Shown here one piece after another: positions 23,017 to 32,302 of a stretch of DNA of 34,400 bases. The DNA is taken from the NCBI GenBank assembly GCA_047622145.1, contig JBLHMO010000012.1, forward strand, positions 1 to 34,400, given 5' to 3'. The translations under genes were made by a program, and so were the position numbers. The notes beneath the pieces were generated by a model. The model was given only the letters and a program-made list of their open reading frames with translations, ran no database searches and was not told the DNA's origin. Numbering within the stretch: the stretch's first letter is position 1; every line of letters begins with the position of its first letter. This DNA is from Litorivivens sp047622145 (GTDB taxonomy: Bacteria > Pseudomonadota > Gammaproteobacteria > Pseudomonadales > Spongiibacteraceae).

Positions 23017-25796
23017 TGCACTTTCTCCACTCGATTCTCTGCTCCGCCACGTACGATGTAGAGCGCGTCGACTTCACCATTGTTTTTCAACTCAAATCGA
23101 AACTCGAGAGCCTCACCGCCCTGCTGAGCCGTAAAGCGCGTTTCGTCAATTTGATTTAAGGTGCTACTGCCATACATAGGCGCCTTAACCGCCAACGCAT
23201 CGCCTTCAACGGTGAAGGTAAAGGTGACAAAACTGATCTTGTACTTACCCGCAAATTTATCGAGGCTACTGGCGTAGGGAACTTCACGAATCTCTGCGGC
23301 AGTCCACGGCGATTTTCTTGGCTTTAGCGTAACAATCTCGCTTACCTGCGCAACACTTGACGCACTCGCACGATTCGAACCGAGTCGGCGTAGATGAATC
23401 AGTAAACCCGTTAATGATTCCGCATCCAATCCCGGATACTGCCGATGCCCCGGCATGACGCCGTTCCAAACTTTACCGTTAACTTCGATTTCTCCCTGCA
23501 TGCCATCTAGCACGATGCGGGCTAGCCATTCAGTTGGGCCCGTTACCCACTCAGAACCCGCCAGTTCCGGTGCCAAGCCAGGAACGCCCTGCCCCTTGTC
23601 ACCGTGGCAACTGGCGCAATGCTGATAAATTACTTTGCCTTTCTCCACAAGGGCAGACTGCGCGCCGGTCAATGGAGTGCGACCCGATGCGAGTTCATCA
23701 CCGGGCCAACTAATACCCTTGTGCGCCGCTATCCGTGCCAACCAAAGCGGATCATCACCGGTGAGCGATTTGTCCTCAAAAATTGCCGGAGCCTCTGACA
23801 ACATAAGCGGTGCTTCATGCATTTTAGCTGCCTTTGCCAACCCGGCAAGCATCGCCGTTTGTTGCCACAGACTTTCGCCCTCAAGCGCGGCAATGCTCTC
23901 TAACAGTTTTGGTATAGTTTGCGCTGCTCGCTCAGGCTGATTGAATTCAGAGTGGTAGGCACTCGCAGTGAGATCGCGAAGAATTTCTGCGCCACCCATG
24001 GCCTGTGCGAGTGTTTCGCTGTTCAGTAAAGCCTCAAGCATTACGAGTTCAACCCCACGGCTACCTCGTACTGCTGCTTCACGCAAATAGACATTATTGC
24101 CATTAGCCGCAAACTGGCCCAGCAACCTACCCTGAACATCGACATCCCGATTAATGTGCTGAAGTCCATCCAGCCATGCCAACGAGGTCGCTGTGTCTTG
24201 AAGCAATACGTCGGAAACACTTAGCAATGTGTCTTTATCCAATTGCGCCTTAGCTGCCAGTAGTGCCTGCCGAGCAATAGCCGTGTTATCTCGTGATAAT
24301 GCAGCGACCAGAGTCGCTCTGTCGAGCATACCCTGCCCCTCAAGTGCCCACAGGGCATGCACTGCCGCGAGCGTATCTCCCTCAGCTACCACCTGACGCA
24401 AACCATCACTAGAATCGGGCTGGCTAATCAGCAATCGCTGGGCGGTTTCTCGAACCCACGCTGTAGAGCTACCCAAATAGCCGAAGAGCTCAGAAGTCGT
24501 AGCACTTGCCAGATTCGGCGCCTTAAGGCGCTCGCTTTGTTTGCTGACAATGCGCCAGATGCGACCTTGTCCAAGGGGTTTATCCAGACCTCGTTCTGCA
24601 ATCTGCGCACGAAGCTCCTCGGTAAGAAAATCTTTGTGCTGAATAATGCCTCTATACATATCAATGACGTAAAGCGCGCCGTCTGGCCCAACCTTCAAAT
24701 CAACGGGCCGAAAGCGCTCATCGGTAGACGCAAAGAACTCTCGCTGGCCCCAGCGCTTGTCGGGGTAGGTGATATGTTCAGCTTTGACGGAGAAGTCATC
24801 CAAAGACGCGCGCAATTGAACCACCGCGTTAGCCCCTGGTTCAGGTACAAAAACATCCTGCCAATACTCTTTGGGAAACTGGCCGCCACGGTAGACCGCT
24901 AGACCACTGACGGCAGTGGGCGACTTTAGGCGTCCATCCTCACGCAGTACATTATCCAAATAAGCTCGGTTTACCCCAGGGTTCACTCGAATACTAAAAA
25001 CCTCGTCGCCTTCCGCAATCTGCTCAACAAGCCCCTGACTGCTACCATCGTTTGTGTGGGCGGGGAAATAATCGCCGCTGAGGAAATTGGAATTAGAATT
25101 GTAGTAAAGCCGCCCCTGATTATCCTGACTGATACCCCACTGCCCACGCGAGAGCGTTTTCTCTACTTGCAATTCACCACTGACAAAACGGAAGCGTCGA
25201 TCTGACATCGCATTGTAGAGCCAGTTATCCAGCCCGAGCATCATGCCGTTTTCTAAGTGCTCCATACTGACGTTTTCAAAATTGGTGGCGTAATCGCCCA
25301 CTTTGCGACGATTCTCACAGCGAGTTTTATTGGCAATATCAGGACACAACCACAAATTTGGCGGCTCCCCTACCAGCAAGCCCTCATTCACTACTGCTAC
25401 GGCGCGAGGCATTACCAGCCCATCCAAAAACACTTCGCTGCGATCCATCACGCCATCGCCGTTGTCATCCAGCAACATCACCACACGGCCTATGGCTTGG
25501 CCTTCGCCCTTGCCATCGGCATCTGGCATGAAGCCGCGCATCTCCACCACAAACAATCGACCGGACTCATCCCACGCCATGGCTACCGGGTCTACAACAA
25601 GAGGTTCAGCCGCTACCAACTCAATAGAAAAATCGGAAGCCAAGGTAAAGCTGTCCATTGCTTGCTGTGGCGTAAGTGCAGGAGCAGGCGGCGTATCCAG
25701 TGACAAGTAAAAGGGAGTCTGCTCTCGCTTTAGCCAATAGAAGGCTCCGCCTGCAATAAGGAAAATAATAAGGAGAGTGAGCAACCACTTTTTCAT
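23013..25796 (-). CDS. Membrane-anchored beta-propeller / HEAT / cytochrome c dehydrogenase with DUF3471-like tail
   Basis: This 927-residue protein has an N-terminal anchor (about 4-22) and a quinoprotein-glucose-dehydrogenase-like propeller (about 45-420; VDPVAMAWDESGRLFVVEMR, DNNGDGVMDRSEVFLDGL, LKVGPDGALYVIDMYRG). HEAT-like helices follow (about 430-700), then a haem domain with CASCHG at 727-732 and a Met ligand in VMPGHRQYPGL (about 780). The last 85 residues (LDKFAGKYKI to NRVEKVQ) look like a DUF3471 beta-barrel, absent from the 1097-residue paralogue. It should oxidise a sugar or alcohol in the periplasm. It is the first gene of block A, with an operator 183 bases upstream, and overlaps the next gene by ATGA. 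Confidence 0.87.
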   Translation of the reverse strand: MKKWLLTLLIIFLIAGGAFYWLKREQTPFYLSLDTPPAPALTPQQAMDSFTLASDFSIELVAAEPLVVDPVAMAWDESGRLFVVEMRGFMPDADGKGEGQAIGRVVMLLDDNGDGVMDRSEVFLDGLVMPRAVAVVNEGLLVGEPPNLWLCPDIANKTRCENRRKVGDYATNFENVSMEHLENGMMLGLDNWLYNAMSDRRFRFVSGELQVEKTLSRGQWGISQDNQGRLYYNSNSNFLSGDYFPAHTNDGSSQGLVEQIAEGDEVFSIRVNPGVNRAYLDNVLREDGRLKSPTAVSGLAVYRGGQFPKEYWQDVFVPEPGANAVVQLRASLDDFSVKAEHITYPDKRWGQREFFASTDERFRPVDLKVGPDGALYVIDMYRGIIQHKDFLTEELRAQIAERGLDKPLGQGRIWRIVSKQSERLKAPNLASATTSELFGYLGSSTAWVRETAQRLLISQPDSSDGLRQVVAEGDTLAAVHALWALEGQGMLDRATLVAALSRDNTAIARQALLAAKAQLDKDTLLSVSDVLLQDTATSLAWLDGLQHINRDVDVQGRLLGQFAANGNNVYLREAAVRGSRGVELVMLEALLNSETLAQAMGGAEILRDLTASAYHSEFNQPERAAQTIPKLLESIAALEGESLWQQTAMLAGLAKAAKMHEAPLMLSEAPAIFEDKSLTGDDPLWLARIAAHKGISWPGDELASGRTPLTGAQSALVEKGKVIYQHCASCHGDKGQGVPGLAPELAGSEWVTGPTEWLARIVLDGMQGEIEVNGKVWNGVMPGHRQYPGLDAESLTGLLIHLRRLGSNRASASSVAQVSEIVTLKPRKSPWTAAEIREVPYASSLDKFAGKYKISFVTFTFTVEGDALAVKAPMYGSSTLNQIDETRFTAQQGGEALEFRFELKNNGEVDALYIVRGGAENRVEKVQ

Positions 25797-25978
25797 GCAA
25801 GCGCCTTTACTATTCGTATAATCACGTTAAACACTAACCACATTGTGCGTTCCAACCCATAACCTGGCGAATCAGCCTCGCTTACGACTAATCTAGCTTC
25901 TTGGGTAATTATCCTGATTAGAGATCAAAGCTGTCTAAATCATAAGTCACTTGAACCTAGCGAGTGTCTTTGCTAGAT

Positions 25979-26004
25979 TTGGACAGGTGGTCAGGCCAAT
26001 ATGG
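25979..26004. promoter_or_regulatory. GntR-type operator before the dehydrogenase operon and ThuA gene
   Basis: This is a perfect 26-base copy, on the opposite strand, of the element at 19336-19361. On the plus strand its core reads AGGTGGTCAGGCCAAT. It lies about 100 bases before the ThuA start and 183 before the dehydrogenase start, so it could control both directions. Identity over 26 non-coding bases 6.6 kb apart argues for a functional site or a recent duplication of promoter DNA. Confidence 0.75.
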
Positions 26005-26029
26005 TCAGTCTCACTGAATTCATCCCAAG

Positions 26030-26046
26030 CTGTCAAGGTTTGACAG
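26030..26046. repeat. Perfect dyad CTGTCAAggtTTGACAG
   Basis: Seven-base arms with a three-base spacer lie in the divergent promoter region, 60 bases before the ThuA start. It does not match the GntR-type element, so it may bind a second regulator or provide overlapping -35 elements for the two directions. Confidence 0.4.
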
Positions 26047-26105
26047 TTGTAAGCCTTATGGCAAACAAGCCTGTAAACCGGAAAATTTCACTAGAGTAAG
26101 CGCTC

Positions 26106-26975
26106 ATGCCAAGACTTCCCCGAATTATAAGCCTAGTACTGATAAGCAGTGTTTTCCTGGGTGGCTGCGATGCCTATGAAAACATAAAGCGCGCCATGGG
26201 CAAGGGAGAACCGGCATTCGAAAGCATCGCTCCTACTCTGCCAAGTAATCTTGGCCCCCGCCCGCGCATATTGAATTTTTCGAAAACCAACGGTTTTCGC
26301 CACAACGACGCCATCGTGGCCGCCACCGCGTCGATTGAGGCCATCGCCGCGACCAAAGACTGGACGGTCTACAACACCGAAAATGGCGCTGTATTTAACG
26401 ATGAACAACTCGCCCAGTTCGACGTGATATTTGGCAATAACTGTACCGGCGACAATTGGACTAAAGAGCAAAAGTCGGCTTTCAGGCGCTATATGGAAAA
26501 CGGCGGCAGTTTTGTGGGTGTTCACGGCGCTGCAGGTACACGCTTTGATTATTGGGACTGGTACAAGCAGGATTTACTCAAAGCTCAGTTTATAGGCCAC
26601 CCCATGTTTCCCCAATTTCAAACCGCTACCGTAGAATTTGAAGATCGCACTCACCCTGCCGCACAAAGCTTCCCCAGCCAATGGCAGCACGAGGATGAGT
26701 GGTACAGCTTTAGCAACAATCCGCGTAAAGACGGCGCCACAGTTTTAGCGACGCTGGACGAAAAGACTTACAAAGCTAAAGCCATGGGTGATGATTTGAG
26801 CATGGGTGACCATCCCATCATCTGGTCACACTGTATTAATGGCAAAGGCCGCGTATTTTATTCTGCCCTAGGGCATAGCGCAGAGACCTATCAGCGACCC
26901 GAACATGCTCAAATGCTGAAAGGTGCATTGGCATGGGCATTGGGGCTCGAAGGAAGCTGCCCGGATAGACAGTAA
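26106..26975 (+). CDS. ThuA-like lipoprotein
   Basis: This 289-residue protein has a type II signal peptide with lipobox LGGC (Cys21), then a ThuA domain: RILNFSKTNGFRH, YNTENGAVFNDEQL, FGNNCTGDNW, GGSFVGVHGAAGTR, HEDEWYSF, MGDHPIIWSH and FYSALGHSAET. The same motifs in the same order occur in the ThuA protein at 10620-11513, so these are diverged paralogues, one lipid-anchored and one helix-anchored. ThuA acts after 3-keto formation in disaccharide catabolism in rhizobia/Agrobacterium; the reaction here is unknown. It is divergent from the dehydrogenase operon and shares its operator region. It converges with the BtuB-like receptor gene. Confidence 0.9.
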   Translation: MPRLPRIISLVLISSVFLGGCDAYENIKRAMGKGEPAFESIAPTLPSNLGPRPRILNFSKTNGFRHNDAIVAATASIEAIAATKDWTVYNTENGAVFNDEQLAQFDVIFGNNCTGDNWTKEQKSAFRRYMENGGSFVGVHGAAGTRFDYWDWYKQDLLKAQFIGHPMFPQFQTATVEFEDRTHPAAQSFPSQWQHEDEWYSFSNNPRKDGATVLATLDEKTYKAKAMGDDLSMGDHPIIWSHCINGKGRVFYSALGHSAETYQRPEHAQMLKGALAWALGLEGSCPDRQ

Positions 26976-26993
26976 GCCCTGAGCGCTGGCTTA
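26973..26993. terminator. Possible short bidirectional hairpin between convergent genes
   Basis: TAAGCC (including the ThuA stop codon) and GGCTTA form a 6-bp stem around a 9-base loop in the 33-base gap between convergent genes. There is no T run on either strand, so terminator function is weakly supported. Confidence 0.3.
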
Positions 26994-27008
26994 TGCAGAG
27001 TCAGGCCA

Positions 27009-28982
27009 CTACAGATTTATGGCCACACTTAGGCGCAGTATGCGCCCTGCGCCTGGAAAGCCTACCGCTTCCTGATAGGAAGCATCCGCAAGGTTTTCTA
27101 GGCCCAAAGTAAAGGCCAATGAAGCCGAGGCCTCCCAGCGTGCCACCGCATCCCATAGAGCATAGTCATCAAGTACGTACTCACGGGTTTGGCCGCTATG
27201 AAGAGAAGTCGCAAATTGCTGGTCGACCCAGCGCACTCTGTTCTGCAGGCTTAAGTGCTTCGAGTATTGCCAGTTGAGCTCGAGGCTAGCAATGTTGTGA
27301 GGACGATTCGCCAGCTTGCGATCACTGTTCTCAATTTCAATATTCACATGAGAAACACTGCCGCCCAGGGTCCACGCCGCCAAGCGAAGACTCGCCGACA
27401 GTTCACCACCGCGACTTTCTACAAGATTGCGATTGACGTTGGTGAAGGCCTCAGAATCAAAGTCGATCAAGTCACGGTATTCAGTATCAAAAAGCGACAG
27501 TTCGATCGAGCCCCATTCAAACTCTGCCGCGCTGTCTAACTGAAAGCTTGAGACTCGCTCAGGTTTGAGATTCGGGTTGCCGACCAGACCGTGACCTAAG
27601 GCAAAAAAACTGGGTGATTTAAAGCCTTCGGAATAAGACAGATTGACCCGCAACCAATCCTGCACTGGCAGTCCAATGAGATAGCGCCGCACTGTTTCGT
27701 GTTCGCCATCGATGGTATCGCGTCTAAGCCCGGCACTGAGCACTAGCGATTCCATGGACTGCCAGTTCAGCTCAGCAAAGCGACCTTGCGTTGTGCGACG
27801 CAGGCTATAATCGGTATCCAGCAAGATAGCGATTGGCAGAGTCAAGCCGGTTTCGACGGGCGGCGACGGTAAACCCAGCAAAAAGCCTAAAGCATCGACG
27901 GGAACGTTCGCAAAATTGACGGCTCCGTCACTCACGCCCTCCTCCCAACGCCGGTCCGCACCAACATTGAAATTAAAACTCCCCACCTTAACTTCATTCA
28001 CAATGCGCCACTGCTGACGGCTGTAGTCCGCCACATAATAATTTTCTGGCACATTGTTGTAAGGGGCTATGCCCGGCGAATAGTAATCTAAGTCATGCTT
28101 AAATTCGCTTATCTGGGCGGCGAGCCTCCAGTCATCAACTATCGACAAGTCTCCGGATAAATACCGTGTCTGATCTCGGCCCTTACTACGGTCACGGCTA
28201 TCATTTTGAGCGTATTGCGGCCCGCCGCTCTGTTCTGGGTAAGACCGCTTGTCAAAATCGGCGTCACGGCCACCCAATTGGAAGGAGGCTCTATCAAGCG
28301 TAAAGCGATAGTGAACTGCGGCTTCACTCAGCTCGAGCTCACTACCCGGCCAAGCATCCCCGCTATCGGCGCGTGCGCCCTGCACACTAAAAGAATGAGC
28401 TGCACTGGATAAGGTGGCGCTAGCGGAACTGCGCGCGGCGCCGTATTCCTGTGCCTCGTGTGCCAGAGACAGTCCGCTCTTGTCATTCTGCTGCGGTGCA
28501 GTAAGAATTCTAACGACACCCGCTAATGCATCGGAGCCGTAGGCAAGACTACCGGGGCCTTTGATCAGCTCAACTCGCCGTATTTGCGCTAGCGACAAAG
28601 TCGACAAATCAAATGAACCACCCCGACTATTAGTCGGGTCATTCACCGCGACGCCGTCGATCAATACCACTGTAAAGTTGGGCTCAGCGCCGCGAATGGA
28701 CAAGCTGTTTACACCACCAGGGCCGCCCTCCCGTGAAGCATAAACACCTTCGACGCCGTTCAGTAGCTGGTGGAGATCAACCTGACGGCGTATATCGGAC
28801 TCCGTAATAACATCGAGAGTTTCTAGGTAGCTTTTATTTTTCGGTACGGGAGCATGGGCAGTAACAAGAATAGATTCTAAGGCCCGCTCTTCGCTTAGCG
28901 CCATCAAAGACACACAAGCAAGTATGACAGCTGCAGAGATACGCTGAGAGTTCAAAATCAATTTCCGTTTAATGCAAAGCAA
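27009..28982 (-). CDS. BtuB/CirA-like TonB-dependent receptor
   Basis: This receptor of about 657 residues has an export signal (ISAAVILACVSLMALS), a TonB-box-like ESILVTA, a plug with LLNGVEGVYASREGGPGGVN, LSIRGAEPNFTVVLIDGVAV and VELIKGPGSLAYGSDALAGV, and a barrel ending LRLSVAINL. The plug style is that of BtuB-like receptors, shorter than the two FecA-style receptors in the window. The start is uncertain: the open frame begins with TTG and no ATG lies before the signal peptide. It follows kdgK by 29 bases and so is likely the last gene of block B. It may take up a cofactor, metal chelate or a smaller sugar. Confidence 0.9.
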   Translation of the reverse strand: MLCIKRKLILNSQRISAAVILACVSLMALSEERALESILVTAHAPVPKNKSYLETLDVITESDIRRQVDLHQLLNGVEGVYASREGGPGGVNSLSIRGAEPNFTVVLIDGVAVNDPTNSRGGSFDLSTLSLAQIRRVELIKGPGSLAYGSDALAGVVRILTAPQQNDKSGLSLAHEAQEYGAARSSASATLSSAAHSFSVQGARADSGDAWPGSELELSEAAVHYRFTLDRASFQLGGRDADFDKRSYPEQSGGPQYAQNDSRDRSKGRDQTRYLSGDLSIVDDWRLAAQISEFKHDLDYYSPGIAPYNNVPENYYVADYSRQQWRIVNEVKVGSFNFNVGADRRWEEGVSDGAVNFANVPVDALGFLLGLPSPPVETGLTLPIAILLDTDYSLRRTTQGRFAELNWQSMESLVLSAGLRRDTIDGEHETVRRYLIGLPVQDWLRVNLSYSEGFKSPSFFALGHGLVGNPNLKPERVSSFQLDSAAEFEWGSIELSLFDTEYRDLIDFDSEAFTNVNRNLVESRGGELSASLRLAAWTLGGSVSHVNIEIENSDRKLANRPHNIASLELNWQYSKHLSLQNRVRWVDQQFATSLHSGQTREYVLDDYALWDAVARWEASASLAFTLGLENLADASYQEAVGFPGAGRILRLSVAINL

Positions 28983-29011
28983 GGCAGTTTAATGAAATAA
29001 CCTAACAACAA

Positions 29012-29908
29012 CTAAGGTAGGGCTCCTCGCACAGCGAGAACTGACGAGGCAACAGTATGTGCATTTTCCAGGGATTCGGGTAGCGTCTTGTTCGCCATAT
29101 AGGCTGCCAGATAGCCCGCATTAAAAGCATCACCTGCCCCTGTTGTATCAAGCACCGGGCCGACGTAATGTGATCGCAACTCTGCCGAGTTACCCTCATA
29201 CCATGCTACAGCAAGGGCGTCAGGGCACTTTACAACGACGTGAGTTGCGCCAGACTGAATACAGCGTTCGATAACGTCTTGTGGGTTACTGGCCCCCCAC
29301 AAAAGCTGTTCGTCGACCAAGGTAGGCAGCACCATATCGCTTAAGGCCAGCATCATTGCATGCCAACGCTGCGCTTCGTGTGTAGATGCCCATAGCTGGG
29401 GTCGATAATTCGGATCGAACGCAATTTTTACGCCCGCTGCTTTAACAGCTTGGATAGCCTTAAGAAAACTGGCTTCTGCATATTGCCCCATCACCGCGGC
29501 GGTAATCCCACTGAGATAGAGCCATTGGGCCTCACAGGCTAGCGCTATAGCTACAGCCGATGACTCAAGCGATACAAACATTTGACGAGCAGGGCTGCTG
29601 TCCCGCCAGTAAAAAAACTGACGCTCACCCGCGTCATCATTCTGTATAAGATACAAGCCTGGAAGGCTTTCGCCTGAGGTCGCCATTCCTTGGGTATTTA
29701 GACCTTCATTCTTCGCGGCCTGAACAATCTGACGGCTAAAAGGATCACTACCAAGCCGAGTCAGGTATGCCGTATCGATACCCTGCCTCGCCAGCATGAC
29801 CGCCGTATTAAAACTGTCTCCGGCAAAGCCAAGCGAGAACCCACTCTGGACTTCGCCAGGCCTGAGCTCCATCATCACTTCACCCAGACAGGCTACCTGC
29901 CTCATCAT
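29012..29908 (-). CDS. kdgK: 2-keto-3-deoxygluconate (KDG) kinase, PfkB family
   Basis: This is a ribokinase/PfkB-fold enzyme of about 298 residues that phosphorylates KDG to KDPG. Signatures in the 301-residue numbering from a GTG at 29917 are GFAGDSFNTAVMLARQG (30-46), RQFFYWRDSSPAR (99-111, the substrate-specific segment typical of KdgK), FDPNYRPQLW (167-176) and DTTGAGDAFNAGYLAA (257-272) with catalytic Asp263. I prefer the ATG at 29908 (or 29905) over the GTG. The receptor stop at 29911 lies just before it, so the two genes are tightly coupled. It links ManD (same operon) to Eda (other block). Confidence 0.93.
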   Translation of the reverse strand: MMRQVACLGEVMMELRPGEVQSGFSLGFAGDSFNTAVMLARQGIDTAYLTRLGSDPFSRQIVQAAKNEGLNTQGMATSGESLPGLYLIQNDDAGERQFFYWRDSSPARQMFVSLESSAVAIALACEAQWLYLSGITAAVMGQYAEASFLKAIQAVKAAGVKIAFDPNYRPQLWASTHEAQRWHAMMLALSDMVLPTLVDEQLLWGASNPQDVIERCIQSGATHVVVKCPDALAVAWYEGNSAELRSHYVGPVLDTTGAGDAFNAGYLAAYMANKTLPESLENAHTVASSVLAVRGALP

Positions 29909-29910
29909 CT

Positions 29911-32247
29911 TCACCACTGGTAAGCGATACTCGCACCTAAAGTTCGATCGGCATCCGATGACAGGTAATGCATGGTATCGCGACGATCATCGACCAATGA
30001 TATGGCCACTATCGAACTTGCATAGCTTTGTTGAAACAGATTTTTCGCGTAGACCGCCACTTCGAGACGTCCACCCACTCCGATATAGCCGACTCTCAAA
30101 TCCCAGATATCATAGGCGTCTTGAATCGTCATGGGGTGCTGATCTGACTGAAACTGAACTTCGCTCTGATAGCGACCAGTAAGCTGCCCGTAGAGCGTTC
30201 GGCCACTTTCACCGAGCGCCCAATCGTAGCGTCCGCTCAGCGAGCCGCTCCATTCCGGCGCATTCGAAAGCACCCCGCCACTGACGTCCTGTGCATCGCA
30301 ACTACCGTCGCCATCATTATCCTGCGCTCCGCCCTCACCCGCACGCTGACCACTAAAGCACTTAGTAATGAACTCGTTAAAGACCGCTTCATTGTAGAGC
30401 AGTGAACCGAACATCATCAGCGATGCCGTTGGCTTAGCCTTGAAGTCAATCTCGACACCGCGAGTTTCCAGCTCGCCTGCATTATCCAAACGTAATTCGC
30501 TGGTAACACCGCCGCCCGAAATATCGATGATTTGCGCCTGAAAATCCGAGAATACAGTGTCAAATACCGTGGCGTTTAGCTCAAGTCGGTTGTCAAACAA
30601 GCGGGACTTAATCCCCAATTCGAAAGAGACCGCGGTTTCCGCCTTGAGGGGATTATCAAAACTTTTCTGCGTGCTACTGCTGGTGATGTCAAAAGCGCGA
30701 CCTCGATAACCGCGCGAGTACGTCGCATATAAAACACTGTGCTCCGACCAATCGTATTGAAGAGAAGTCGTTCCGGTCACTGTGCTATCCGAAACTTCAG
30801 TCTCTGGAACCGTTAATGAAGAATCTGCAGCCGTTACGGGTTGCCCGGTTGCGCTCTCTTCCAGTGTTTGGAAGTTTGAATAAGAAGCACTCAGAACTTC
30901 ATCGATATACCGCAACCCTAAAGTAGCATGCCAACGCTCAATACCGTGCCAGGTTGCCTGCCCAAAAATACCGAGATTTTCGGTTTTAACCTTATTCGTG
31001 AATCCTTGGTTGACATTGACACTGCCAATATTACCGGGAATATCCAACGGGTCAGCCAAGGGAACGTTGACTATAAAGTTGGCGGGAACGTCGGTTACCC
31101 TCTGCAGGAAATCATTGCCCAAAGAATTTTTAAACCATAGCGCACCAAAGGTATAGTCTAGATCAGTACCACCGGACGAAGACAAACGCAGCTCCTGCGT
31201 AAAGGTCTTTATATCTCTAGGGCCACCATTTTTCGCTAAGTTTAGATTCACACCATCCACGCGTGCCAAGGTTAAATCACTGTATATATCCGCCTGGCGG
31301 TAACCCGTCACCGAGGTTAAGACATGATCACCAATTCTCCAGTCTGCTGACAAGGTTAGCGCTTCAACCTTCAAATCTGAACGAGTTCCCTGAAATGTTG
31401 TAACTTGACGATTCTCCTCGCTACTTTGAACGGGGTCATTGCTTTTCTCCAAATTAGGATTCGCGGAACGTTGCGAAGTCACAATGGCATCACCTTCGCT
31501 ATTCTGATGCTCTGCTATCAATTTGAAACTTAGGTCGGCATTGGTATCCCACACAAATTTTGTTCTAAAGCCGACACTCTTATTGCTGGGGAGGGTGTCA
31601 TCGAAAGTAAGATCTTCTATGTGCCCTTCGATACGTTTTTCGAATACTGTTAGCCGCGCACCAAGGCTATCCGTCAAGGGACCGCTTAGGCTAAGTTGAG
31701 TTTTGCGAAAATTTCCGGGGAACTCCGCTGAATCCTCATAGGTAAAACGCCCTCTCGCCTCAAACTCTGAATGAGGGTCGCGCGTAATAACATGCACCAG
31801 ACCAGCCGACGCGTTCTTTCCGAATAAGGTTCCTTGTGGGCCCCTAAGTACTTCGACTCTTTCCACGTCTGCAAAATCGAAATTAACAAGGCTGGTTCTC
31901 GCTAGCGGCACGCTATCGATGACCACTGACACATTCGGTTCGACGGCCGAGCTGTATACGCTGGTACCGACACCTCGAACTCGAATGGAACTATTCTGGG
32001 GGTTGTCGCCTGGCGTGAATTTCAAAGAGGGAACCAGCTTAGTTAGGTCGGAAATACTGTTAATTTCATTATTTTCTAGTATATCCCCACCAATCGCCGT
32101 GACGGCCATAGGTACGTCCTGAACGCTTTGCTCGCGTTTCTGGGCCGTAACAATTACCTCTTCCAGCTGCGCCTGTGCAAATGGAATAAAGGCTATGCCT
32201 ATCAAGCCAATTGCTCCAATGCGTCGTCTTTTCATTATCGTTTGCAT
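29911..32247 (-). CDS. TonB-dependent outer-membrane receptor
   Basis: This 778-residue protein has a signal peptide (IAFIPFAQAQ), TonB box LEEVIVTAQKRE, plug motifs (QDVPMAVTAIGGD, RVRGVGTSVYS, VERVEVLRGPQGTLFGKNAS) and a barrel with the expected TYSRGYRGRAFD and C-terminal ASIAYQW. It has the style of receptors widespread in sugar and terpene loci of marine and sphingomonad-type bacteria. It lies 55 bases after manD and just before kdgK, so it is probably in the manD transcript. A calcium-binding-like DNDGDGSCDAQD loop occurs in an extracellular segment. Two start ATGs (32247 and four codons later) are possible; neither has a clear ribosome-binding site. Confidence 0.93.
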   Translation of the reverse strand: MQTIMKRRRIGAIGLIGIAFIPFAQAQLEEVIVTAQKREQSVQDVPMAVTAIGGDILENNEINSISDLTKLVPSLKFTPGDNPQNSSIRVRGVGTSVYSSAVEPNVSVVIDSVPLARTSLVNFDFADVERVEVLRGPQGTLFGKNASAGLVHVITRDPHSEFEARGRFTYEDSAEFPGNFRKTQLSLSGPLTDSLGARLTVFEKRIEGHIEDLTFDDTLPSNKSVGFRTKFVWDTNADLSFKLIAEHQNSEGDAIVTSQRSANPNLEKSNDPVQSSEENRQVTTFQGTRSDLKVEALTLSADWRIGDHVLTSVTGYRQADIYSDLTLARVDGVNLNLAKNGGPRDIKTFTQELRLSSSGGTDLDYTFGALWFKNSLGNDFLQRVTDVPANFIVNVPLADPLDIPGNIGSVNVNQGFTNKVKTENLGIFGQATWHGIERWHATLGLRYIDEVLSASYSNFQTLEESATGQPVTAADSSLTVPETEVSDSTVTGTTSLQYDWSEHSVLYATYSRGYRGRAFDITSSSTQKSFDNPLKAETAVSFELGIKSRLFDNRLELNATVFDTVFSDFQAQIIDISGGGVTSELRLDNAGELETRGVEIDFKAKPTASLMMFGSLLYNEAVFNEFITKCFSGQRAGEGGAQDNDGDGSCDAQDVSGGVLSNAPEWSGSLSGRYDWALGESGRTLYGQLTGRYQSEVQFQSDQHPMTIQDAYDIWDLRVGYIGVGGRLEVAVYAKNLFQQSYASSIVAISLVDDRRDTMHYLSSDADRTLGASIAYQW

Positions 32248-32302
32248 GCTAAATACCTATAGTTCGGACTTAAGCCCAGTGCCAACCGTCTTAGACTGCT
32301 AC

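Larger units (their letters stand above)
25797..26105. promoter_or_regulatory. Divergent promoter region between the dehydrogenase operon and the ThuA lipoprotein gene
   Basis: This 309-base region separates two divergent genes and contains no coding frame I support. It carries the 26-base GntR-type operator copy at 25979-26004, and a further TGGTCAG just beyond it gives two direct TGGTCAG copies (25988-25994 and 26002-26008). A separate perfect dyad, CTGTCAAggtTTGACAG, lies at 26030-26046; its TTGACA could also serve as a -35 box. No definite -10 is assigned. Confidence 0.6.
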
